In this document: one piece after another, positions 8,205 through 15,322 of the stretch
How positions within the stretch are numbered: position 1 is the stretch's first letter
Layout: each line of letters starts with the position of its first letter
Assembly: GCF_008806345.1 (NCBI RefSeq)
Contig: NZ_VZZJ01000008.1
Span: 100,616 to 164,615 of the forward strand
Reading direction: 5' to 3'
Length of the DNA: 64,000 nt
Source: Methylobacterium planeticum
GTDB lineage: Bacteria; Pseudomonadota; Alphaproteobacteria; Rhizobiales; Beijerinckiaceae
The notes under the pieces: model-generated
The model's database searches: none
What the model was told of the DNA's origin: nothing
Seen by the model: the letters and a program-made list of their open reading frames with translations, nothing else
Made by a program: the position numbers and the translations under genes

Positions 8205-8489
8205 ATGGGCGATGATCAGGCAAGGCACCGGGCCAAGGCCCTGAACGAGGCGAGATCGCTGGCTCGTTCAGGGCTGCACGCTGATCACCGCAGCATCGTC
8301 GAGACGCTTCGCGGCAACGACATCCTGCACGACGCATGTCGCTGGTTCGAGGACGCCCGCTTCAAAGCACAACTCAATCAGATCTGCGCGCACGCCAAGG
8401 AGATGCATGCTCTCCGGGCGCAGGCAGAGAGAACGCGTCGACGGAACTGGCGCGCGCCCACGCCCGGTGCGGAACAGCCGAGCACTTGA
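8205..8489 (+). CDS. small hypothetical protein, possible CtrA target
   Basis: This 94-residue, charged, mostly helical protein starts MGDDQARHRAKALNEARSLA. The ATG at 8205 has CGGAG 8 bases upstream. The C-terminus is Arg-rich (RTRRRNWRAP). Similar short helical proteins occur in methylobacteria but carry no functional name that I can support. A CtrA-type box lies 39 bases upstream, hinting at cell-cycle or motility-linked expression. Confidence 0.55.
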   Translation: MGDDQARHRAKALNEARSLARSGLHADHRSIVETLRGNDILHDACRWFEDARFKAQLNQICAHAKEMHALRAQAERTRRRNWRAPTPGAEQPST

Positions 8490-8662
8490 CCTGCACGCTC
8501 TGCAGTCCCTCGGCGGCCCCGGTGCCCATTAGCTGTGGCGCTCTTCGGCGAATACGGCCTCGACGGCCGCAACGCCGCCGCGTTCAGGAAGCTTTGAAAT
8601 TTGGCTGCCAGCATGAGCCCTCGACATCGGTGGGCCACGCAGTGGCAGGAACGGAGGCTGCA

Positions 8663-8923
8663 ATGGCCAGCAAAGCCAAGGGCTTCGATGTTCGAGAGGC
8701 GACCGATGTAGAGTTCGATCGCGACGACTCCTTCCTTCTGCCCATGTGTATGGCCAAGGCAGAGATGATGCTCGGCGAGGAGACCGCCATCATTCTGCTT
8801 GAAACCGCCGATGGTGCTCAGCTGGGGATCCCGCTCGGTCACAGGTCGCTTGAGCAGCTACATGTCATGCTCACAGAAGCCCTTCGCAGGTTGAAAACTG
8901 AGAAGGACGTTCGGGTCCAATAA
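8663..8923 (+). CDS. small hypothetical protein
   Basis: The 86-residue product begins MASKAKGFDVREATDVEFDR and is mixed alpha/beta with a Leu-rich C-terminal helix (LEQLHVMLTEALRRLK). GGAGG lies 5 bases before the ATG at 8663, so the longer open frame from 8336 is not favoured. It sits between other small genes on the same strand but 173 bases after the preceding one, so it probably has its own promoter. Family unknown. Confidence 0.55.
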   Translation: MASKAKGFDVREATDVEFDRDDSFLLPMCMAKAEMMLGEETAIILLETADGAQLGIPLGHRSLEQLHVMLTEALRRLKTEKDVRVQ

Positions 8924-9048
8924 GGAAGCATCCGAATGCCATCGGCTCCTAAATGAACAATTTTCGGTTCGCTGAGGAAAATTGTTGTTTTGGCCAGGCC
9001 CTCACTCCGGATGCCCTCACTCTCCTGTGCCGAAACGCGGGAGAGCCT

Positions 9049-9276
9049 ATGCCAAATCCCCCCAGCCACGTTCTCGACCGCGCTGAGACAAGGGCCGCCA
9101 GGGCAGCGGACCGCGATCACGTCGCGCAAGCTGCTTGGATGGAACCCGAAAACCAGCAGCGCACCCGCGATGAACGACCCGAGCCGTTGAGGGCGCTGCG
9201 GCTGGAGCGGGAGAGGCAGCAACAGGGTGAGAGCAGCATCACTTCGCACCGCAGGTCCACGGCGTGCGGGGCGTGA
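9049..9276 (+). CDS. small charged hypothetical protein
   Basis: This possible 75-residue product is rich in Ala, Arg, Glu and Gln (EPLRALRLERERQQQGE) and begins MPNPPSHVLDRAETRAARAA. Support is a GGGAG ribosome-binding site before the ATG at 9049 and the absence of a better gene on the other strand. No family is recognised, so it may not be real. Confidence 0.35.
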   Translation: MPNPPSHVLDRAETRAARAADRDHVAQAAWMEPENQQRTRDERPEPLRALRLERERQQQGESSITSHRRSTACGA

Positions 9277-9551
9277 CGTCCGGGAGCGTAACGATCTTGG
9301 CCCGTGCGCCGCCTCCACGTGGAGTTGGGCTCTGCAAGCTCGACCGTACTGCTTCAGCATCGGCGGAAGCATCCGACCATCCGCATTTGCGCGATTAGCT
9401 GCGGTGGCGTGATCAGGCGTGATAGGCTCACATAAAGCGCCGTGCCAAATCGAACTTCTTCCTAAAAAGTCTTTGCGTTATAGCGATTGCGAATTGCCAG
9501 CGCACGGAAACCGCGTAGTAATCGAGACCTCCGAAACAGTCAGGTCTCGAA

Positions 9552-10145
9552 ATGTCCGAAGCCGAAGTAGGTCCTCACACCGAAACAACCCCTCAGACCA
9601 ACCACATCGAGCTCGCAGCTGACATCGTGTCGGCTTACCTCTCGAACAATCACGTTGCCGCTGGCGACTTGCCGGCTCTCATTGCGAGCGTCCACGCCGC
9701 CGTGACTGGCCTCGGCCAGGCGCCCGCGACGAGCGAGCCGGAGATCAAGGCCACACCGGCGCAGATCCGCAAGTCGATCAGCCATGATGCGCTGATCAGC
9801 TTCGAAGACGGCAAGCCCTACAAGACCCTGCGCAGGCATCTGACGATCCGCGGATTGTCGCCGGAGGCTTACCGCGCCAAGCATGGTCTGCCATCCGACT
9901 ACCCGATGGTCGCGGCCTCCTATTCTGAGCAGCGCTCCTCGCTCGCCAGGAGCCTTGGACTCGGTCAGCAGCGCCGCAAGCCGGCGACAAAGGCCGGCGC
10001 CGCACCTGAGAAGGTCTCGGAGGCTGTCGCAGCGCCGAAGGGCCGCGGCGGCCGGAAGAAGGCTGCGGACGCGCCTGTGGCTGCGGAGACACCCAGGAAG
10101 CGGGCCGCCAGGCGCAAGGCGGCAGAACCGGCCCTGGCCGAGTGA
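9552..10145 (+). CDS. MucR/Ros-family regulator lacking zinc ligands
   Basis: The 197-residue protein has the MucR/Ros core: an N-terminal helical oligomerisation segment (ADIVSAYLSNNHVAAGDLPA, residues 23-42) and the DNA-binding part FEDGKPYKTLRRHL with LSPEAYRAKHGLP (84-114). The usual zinc ligands are changed: the Cys before EDGK is Ser83 and the position of the second His, four residues after His96, is Arg100. Zinc-free Ros homologues are known in Mesorhizobium, so binding may persist without metal. Residues 140-197 form a Lys/Arg/Ala-rich, histone-like tail. MucR proteins repress AT-rich horizontally acquired promoters and surface or motility genes. The gene stands alone. Confidence 0.88.
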   Translation: MSEAEVGPHTETTPQTNHIELAADIVSAYLSNNHVAAGDLPALIASVHAAVTGLGQAPATSEPEIKATPAQIRKSISHDALISFEDGKPYKTLRRHLTIRGLSPEAYRAKHGLPSDYPMVAASYSEQRSSLARSLGLGQQRRKPATKAGAAPEKVSEAVAAPKGRGGRKKAADAPVAAETPRKRAARRKAAEPALAE

Positions 10146-10186
10146 GGCTAAGTCCGGCGCGCCGTGCCTCTCACGTCGCGCCGGTA

Positions 10187-10488
10187 TCATCCGGACCACG
10201 CCCGACGGATCTCCAGGGTGCGCAGGATGGCGAGACCGATCGCGTCGGCATCATCCCCACCCTCTGGCGTAAAGGGTCAGGACAGCCGCAGCCTCGACAT
10301 CATCGCTGTCGAGTCTTCCGACGAACACCCGGAACACCGAGCCCTCCGGGCCACTGTCGTCCTGTACCAACCCGACCCGGTAGCCGGCCTCCACGCCGTT
10401 GATACCGAGCGCCTCCACACCCTTCTCATCGTCGCCGGAAGGCTCGTCGTTGCCTTTGGCCGAATTGCGGGCGGATGACGTTGCTCAT
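10187..10488 (-). pseudogene. frameshifted small protein gene
   Basis: On the minus strand an ATG at 10488 (MSNVIRPQFGQ) continues in another frame as KGNDEPSGDDEKGVEALGIN, VEAGYRVGLVQDDSGPEGSV and FRVFVGRLDSDDVEAAAVLT with LYARGW, then a second shift restores DDADAIGLAILRTLEIRRAW before TGA at 10187. Each piece reads as ordinary protein and the three pieces join smoothly if two frameshifts are allowed, giving a protein of about 100 residues. Without repair the middle frame stops after YARGWG. No family is recognised. Sequencing error is an alternative explanation. Confidence 0.4.
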
Positions 10489-11002
10489 GCGGCCATCACA
10501 GCAGCACTGGCGTCAGGTTCGTGGGGATGGCAACGGCCGGCAGGGCGATCCCTCGCCGCATGTGTCGGCGCCGCTGCATCCGGGACGCACAAGGCCAGGT
10601 ACGCTTGCGCGTCATCAGGATCGCGCCCGTGCTCACCCCTTCGACCATCCTCACAAGCGGGTTCGTCTCGGCCGTCTTCATCGCCGGACTGACCTTTCTC
10701 GCTGACGTCTCGACGCGGGCTCAGCTCGATCACGCTTTGCAGACGGTGAGGATGGCTCAAACGCCTCCTGCACTCACGAGCGGAACCACAGCACGCAGGA
10801 GCCCGACCGGCGCGCTCGATCGTGGGCGTCTGGAAGCCACGGTGCTCATGGTAAGCCAGCCCGGCGACGAGTAGGTCCCGCGCCGGACGGGGCCGAGCGC
10901 CGAGAGCCTCCGCTCATGCCATGCCATCACTTTCAGATTTCCGTCGGTCGAAGGTCGCTGCATCTTCAGCGCCTCCTTGGCCGGCTCGAATTCTCACGAT
11001 GG
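10489..11002. other. weakly supported region
   Basis: The only candidate is a 61-residue minus-strand frame at 10496-10681 starting MKTAETNPLVRMVEGVSTGA, preceded by a GAAAGG-like site. Its C-terminus reads less like protein, and a neighbouring frame carries a possible continuation, so it may be another decayed gene. Nothing else is seen up to 11002. Confidence 0.3.
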
Positions 11003-11233
11003 TCAGAACAAGCGATTGGTCGGCGGCCCTTCGCAGGCCCTGTGCGCGTGGGTGCTGCGCTCCAACTCCGCGACGCGGCCCAATGCGATGTAGGCCCGAA
11101 GTCGGGCGATATGCAGCAACGCATTATGTCGGACCGCGTCTTCCGGCCCGTCAGGGCTGACGCGCTCGAGTTCGGCGAGGATTTCGCTGGTTCGATTGAA
11201 GCCCTGTCTGGCTCGGTCAAGATCCGAGTACAT
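11003..11233 (-). CDS. small helical hypothetical protein
   Basis: This 76-residue product begins MYSDLDRARQGFNRTSEILA and contains LERVSPDGPEDAVRHNALLH with IARLRAYIALGRVAELER, a plausible two-helix protein. GGGAG lies 8 bases upstream of the ATG at 11233, and the extra N-terminal residues of the longer frame do not look like protein. Family unknown. Confidence 0.55.
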   Translation of the reverse strand: MYSDLDRARQGFNRTSEILAELERVSPDGPEDAVRHNALLHIARLRAYIALGRVAELERSTHAHRACEGPPTNRLF

Positions 11234-11342
11234 GCATGAACTCCCACGCTGATGCTGATGGCGTATGGACCGGCTCTCGAAGGCGTGCGCCTGATCAGCA
11301 CTTGGGACGATGGCCGCCATTTTGCCGACACAGTCGCAGACG

Positions 11343-11358
11343 TTAACTATCGGTTAAC
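11343..11358 (+). promoter_or_regulatory. perfect CtrA-type box
   Basis: TTAA-CTATCGG-TTAAC is an exact match to the CtrA consensus TTAA-N7-TTAAC. It ends 39 bases before the ATG of the small gene at 11397. Its outer bases also make it partly palindromic (GTTAAC and GGTTAACC). Confidence 0.6.
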
Positions 11359-11396
11359 CTACCGGGCAGACGATTTCGGTTTCGGAGGCGGCGGCG

Positions 11397-11546
11397 ATGA
11401 CTCGGTCTCGTAAACTTCGACTGAAGCGCTGGATCATGCGAGAGATTGATCGCTGCTTGCCGAAGGCCCCTCCTGAGCTCTTGCCGCCCCATCACGGCCC
11501 TGCCGCTGACAACGATCGGATCGCCAGCGACGGACCTGCGCGGTAA
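11397..11546 (+). CDS. 49-residue basic hypothetical protein, possible CtrA target
   Basis: This short gene encodes a protein beginning MTRSRKLRLKRWIMREIDRC, then a Pro-rich part PKAPPELLPPHHGPA and a polar tail. The ATG is preceded by GGAGG at 7 bases, and a perfect CtrA-type box lies 39 bases upstream. The combination of a good ribosome-binding site, an operator-like site at a natural distance and a compact amphipathic N-terminal helix supports a real gene. It overlaps the end of the convergent PAS gene by 55 bases. Function unknown. Confidence 0.5.
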   Translation: MTRSRKLRLKRWIMREIDRCLPKAPPELLPPHHGPAADNDRIASDGPAR

Positions 11547-11989
11547 TCCATCCGGAGATTTCGACCTAAAGGTCGGGCGCACCTCTGTAGGACGTCGAAG
11601 GCCCCCGTCACGGTACCCGCTGCGTCGCGGAGGAGGGTCGGACGGGTCATGACCCGCACATCGTCTCCGTCCGGTGTCTCTAGAAGCACCTCAGTGGCGC
11701 GGACAATGCGATGGGTCTTCAACGCCGTCGCCAGTGGGCAGTCGGGATGCGACAGGAGTGAGCCGTCCGGACGGTACATGCGCCACGCACCGCTCCAGCG
11801 CGCCTTACTGAGAACGGGTCGGAAACCCCACAATGCGGCGGCTGCGTCGTTGTAGTAGGTCAGCCAGCCATCCGCGTCAGTCGTGTAAATCGCCACGTCG
11901 ATTGACTGAAATAACTCGGCGGGAGTTGGCTCAGCATTCCAGTTCGCGTCAAACGCGTCGAAATTGATCTTCGATGAGAGCCTTGACAT
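11492..11989 (-). CDS. PAS-domain protein
   Basis: The 165-residue protein holds one PAS sensory domain: PTPAELFQSIDVAIYTTDAD, WLTYYNDAAAALWGF and the PAC-like end TPDGDDVRVMTRPTLLRDAA with GTVTGAFDVLQ. The ATG at 11989 has GGGAGG 4 bases upstream; a longer frame upstream to 12298 lacks such a site. After the PAS domain about 25 residues follow that match no output domain, so it is either a free-standing PAS protein or a kinase that has lost its catalytic end. Ligand and partner are unknown. Confidence 0.7.
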   Translation of the reverse strand: MSRLSSKINFDAFDANWNAEPTPAELFQSIDVAIYTTDADGWLTYYNDAAAALWGFRPVLSKARWSGAWRMYRPDGSLLSHPDCPLATALKTHRIVRATEVLLETPDGDDVRVMTRPTLLRDAAGTVTGAFDVLQRCARPLGRNLRMDYRAGPSLAIRSLSAAGP

Positions 11990-12564
11990 TGAACCTCCCG
12001 CGACGGGCGGGCAAAAATGCCCGCGGCAAGCACCTCGGCTGCCCCCATCTGTCGCGAGTACCGAGGAACTGCATCCGTCCGATGACTCGGTCGTGTTCAG
12101 CTCGTCGGTGGACGCAAAGCTGCGCCGCAATCCAGACCGTCCAACCGGTTGAGATTGTGCCTCAGAGCTTCCAGGGGCGGTTGCTCTACAGACGCCATAG
12201 CCGACTTGCGCCAGCCTGGGCTCTCCCAACAGGCCTTCGATAGACGAGCGTGCTGTCTCACGTAAGCCATCAGAGATCAACATGAAAGTGAATTGCATAC
12301 AATATTAGCTGTGGTTTTGCGTTTGCGAGCCAATGCTGCGCCGCAAAAGGAAACGGGTGGTGTTGTGTCTTCTTAAATCCTGGACCGTAAGAAACTGCCG
12401 CTCCGTGAATTGTACTAAATCTTAAGTAGCTTGGGCTACCTTAAGGTCGTGGAAGGAGCCGACACGATCGTCGGGCCGCAACTCCGCCACGGCCGAGGCC
12501 GATCGCGCGCGTGAGTTCGGAGCGCGGGGCGGCTGATGGGCCCTCGCCAAGCCGAAAAGCAGAA
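11990..12564. other. intergenic, no gene seen
   Basis: About 575 bases without a supported gene. An imperfect inverted repeat with CTTAAG ends lies at 12421-12445. The stretch 12290-12440 is AT-richer than its surroundings. Confidence 0.35.
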
Positions 12565-12592
12565 GGACCCGGCTGTTAAAGCCGGGCCCAGG
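12565..12592 (-). terminator. intrinsic terminator (minus strand)
   Basis: CCCGGCT at 12568-12574 pairs with AGCCGGG at 12580-12586 around GTTAA. Read on the minus strand the stem is followed by TTCTGCTTTT, so it would end transcripts from the outer-membrane gene fragment upstream. Confidence 0.65.
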
Positions 12593-12619
12593 TGCTTCTC
12601 ACGGGGCGAAGGCGAAGGC

Positions 12620-12898
12620 TCAGAACCGATAGCGCAGGCCGGCGCTCACGGTAGGGTCATCGCCGCCTGACCGCGCGAAGCTGGTCGAGCCGGTGATCAC
12701 TCCGCTCAAGCCGTTGCCGAGATCCAGGTTGAGGCCACCCGCCACGCGGCCGTACACGTCATCGCTGAACCGGCCAGTCGGGGTGCGGATCAGCAGCGCC
12801 GGCGCATAGGTCTGGAACGAGGTGACCGTGCGCACGTCATCCAAGAATTCGTGCTGCGCGGTCAGGTTGATCTCAACGCGCGACAGAAGTATGAACAC
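12620..12898 (-). pseudogene. autotransporter/outer-membrane barrel C-terminal fragment
   Basis: The 92-residue frame reads as the last strands of an autotransporter beta-barrel: VEINLTAQHEFLDDVRTVTS, RVAGGLNLDLGNGLSGVITG and a C-terminal DPTVSAGLRYRF whose final aromatic residue is the outer-membrane assembly signal. There is no passenger, no signal peptide and only about a third of a barrel, so it is a truncated remnant. The 3' end keeps its terminator. The AT-rich sequence beyond the break suggests that the 5' part was lost in a rearrangement. Confidence 0.65.
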
Positions 12899-13714
12899 TT
12901 ATTCTCAATGACAACGCAAAATCTCTAAGAGTTAGACGTCCACGCCTCTGATCATTCACTAAATCGAATGCTCATTCAAGATGTTGAGGGCAGGCCGGAA
13001 TTTGAGGCATTTCTTGGAATAGAAGGCGATATGTGAAGCGCTTGATCAATCAACGCTATTACCAGTATTTGCAGAAGTGATGAACCGTTTGCATTTCCGG
13101 TTTTGACCTCAATGCCCAAAGGCTCTCGGAGCTTCCGAGTGACCTCGTCTCGCCGATCTGGCTCTCTGGTGCGAGCAGAACGACGACGGCTCACAGCTTT
13201 CGCACTGACGTCATTCCCTGCTGCGGTCGCGATAAATCCCGAAGAGATCAGAATGTGTTGACTTCTCCCCTTGCCCTCCCACGAACCTGCAAGGCCCTCG
13301 ACCGGTGCGCCTTCCGACACGTCCGACGCTTTCGCCAGACGTGCCATCATCGACGCTGTTGCGTCTCTGGACACATTGTTTTCTTTCATACAACTTGCGG
13401 ACACACCGGGGCTTCTTTCGATCATTGAGAAGAAATTCTTTAAGTCATTTACAATCAATCGGGATTTGTGGGCAAATTTGAACTCATAAGCTCTGAGTTT
13501 AATTTTCGAAAAAACGCCAAAAAACAGGCAGAACGGCAGTGCTTATTTATGCAGGCCTACCCTGGCAATGTTGTTAATTTATAATTAGGAGATTTATTGA
13601 AATATAACGTGAACGAGATGCAAGTCTGTGGCGCTAACATTCTGGATGGCTGCGCCATCCGGTCATGGACGAAGCGCGTGATCTTACCGCTCGTGTTGTC
13701 GGTATGCAGGGTGG
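12899..13714. other. low-GC region, weak ORF only
   Basis: GC content drops clearly here, especially 12899-13060 and 13370-13640. The minus strand has a 160-codon frame (12976-13458) with an alternative ATG at 13389, and the plus strand has a 72-codon frame ending LFSFIQLADTPGLLSIIEKK; neither has a good ribosome-binding site or a recognised family. The region probably came in by transfer and carries the chemoreceptor promoter at its right end. Confidence 0.35.
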
Positions 13715-15067
13715 ATGATCATGAGTGAGACGGATCAGCAGAAGCGGTTTGCCGCGTTCCACATCTCCAGTGGCGATCTTATCCTTCTCCAGCAGCATGC
13801 TGCCTTTGCGCGAACACGCCTGCCGCACTTGCTGACCGAGTTGCATGCTGAGTTCGCCAGCTGGCCTGAGATCCAGCGTGCCCTGATGCTGCCTGACGTG
13901 CACGAGGCGCGCGTGGCGCACTGGGTGCGCGCTGCCGCTGGTGATCTCAAAGAGGGGTTTCAAGCCTCTGCTGAGCGGTTGGCGACCGCCTTCAGCAGGC
14001 ACGGCGTCCCGGCTTATGCGGTTGCAGTCTGCCACTTCACAGTCTGTCGTGCGATCTTGAAGGAGCTTGGGCTTAACCGACCCTTGTCCTCTGGCGTCAA
14101 CACGCATCTCAAGCTCGCGCAGATCGCCAGCGGGCAGGCCCTCGCGTCTGTCATCGAGAAGGTGGCATGGTTCGATCTCGAACTGCTGCTGGAAACCTAT
14201 GCTCGGGTTCAGGAAACGAGCCGGCAACGGACGCTGTCGCAGCTGGAGGGCTTCCAAGGCACGGTGCAGGCCATCGTCGAGGCGGTCACGAGCGGCGCCG
14301 GCACGGTCAGCAGCCGAGCCGAGATGATGGTGACGGTCACAGCCGAGACCTCGAAGCTGGCGCTCACCGCAGCCGATGCCTCGCAGGAAGCGTCGCACAA
14401 CGTCGATGGGGTGGCGGCAGCCGCGGAGGAACTGTCTGCCTCGCTCAGCGACGTCTCCCAGCAGGTCTCCCGTGCTGCTGAGATCGCCCAGACTGCGAAT
14501 CGAGCCGCGCAGCAGACCGATGTCACGGTCCAAGGCCTCTCGGGTTCAGCGAGCCGGATCGGTGACGTGGTCGCACTCATCAGTAGCATTGCGAGCCAGA
14601 CCAATCTCCTGGCGCTCAATGCCACCATCGAGGCCGCGCGCGCAGGTGAGGCGGGACGGGGCTTCGCAGTTGTGGCTGCCGAGGTGAAGAGCCTCGCGGG
14701 TCAGACGGCGAAAGCCACAGACGAAATTACCGCACAGGTGGGCGCGATGCAGAGCGCCACCCATGACGCCGTGAGCGCCATCGGGCGGATTGCCGTGATG
14801 ATCGAGGAGATGGACCGCGTGGCCGGCACCATGGCGGCGGCCGTTGATCAGCAGCGTGCCGCCACGCAGGAAATTGCGGGCAACGTGGCGCGTGCAGCCA
14901 CCGGCACACAGCAAGTCGCAGGTAATATCGACGGGGTCAGCAGCGCGGCTCAGACAGCCGGAGGTGGGGCCGGTGAGATGCTAGGAGTGGCGCGCTCACT
15001 CGTGGATCAGGCCACAATGTTGAGGCAGGCGATGAGTGATCTCCTCGCGCAAAGCCGGGCGGCCTGA
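13715..15067 (+). CDS. soluble methyl-accepting chemotaxis protein with globin-like sensor domain
   Basis: This 450-residue receptor has no membrane segment. Residues 1-190 resemble the protoglobin domain of HemAT-type globin-coupled sensors. Residues about 195-445 are the signalling coiled coil, with the conserved hairpin tip [20 protein letters not shown], then [15 protein letters not shown], which contacts CheA and CheW. In HemAT the proximal haem His sits four residues before a Gly; the corresponding stretch here, FSRHGVPAY (93-101), has Phe at that place, so haem binding is uncertain. The role would be cytoplasmic chemosensing of oxygen or redox state. The start may be residue 1 or Met3. 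No che genes are adjacent. Confidence 0.85.
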   Translation: MIMSETDQQKRFAAFHISSGDLILLQQHAAFARTRLPHLLTELHAEFASWPEIQRALMLPDVHEARVAHWVRAAAGDLKEGFQASAERLATAFSRHGVPAYAVAVCHFTVCRAILKELGLNRPLSSGVNTHLKLAQIASGQALASVIEKVAWFDLELLLETYARVQETSRQRTLSQLEGFQGTVQAIVEAVTSGAGTVSSRAEMMVTVTAETSKLALTAADASQEASHNVDGVAAAAEELSASLSDVSQQVSRAAEIAQTANRAAQQTDVTVQGLSGSASRIGDVVALISSIASQTNLLALNATIEAARAGEAGRGFAVVAAEVKSLAGQTAKATDEITAQVGAMQSATHDAVSAIGRIAVMIEEMDRVAGTMAAAVDQQRAATQEIAGNVARAATGTQQVAGNIDGVSSAAQTAGGGAGEMLGVARSLVDQATMLRQAMSDLLAQSRAA

Positions 15068-15322
15068 TCTGGTTCAGCATCTGATCGGGCTCAAACAAGC
15101 CCTCGCCTTCGGCCAGCGATACGTGCCTGGAGGCATCGCGAGGACAGCCCTCGCTTCTGCGTTCAGCGATTGAAGGAGGGCGTGCTCAAGCCAACTCATC
15201 GTGCCTCACTCGGATCGAGATGAACCGCACACATGAATGAAACAGTCCATCGTCCCTACGAACTCCATCAAATCTCAATCTTCCGTTCCGATCTTTCCCT
15301 ATCTCACGAACCTGTATAGATC

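Noticed and set aside
12976..13458. 160-codon minus-strand frame in the low-GC patch
   Set aside because: No ribosome-binding site, no recognised fold, and a competing plus-strand frame; noted only in the region entry.
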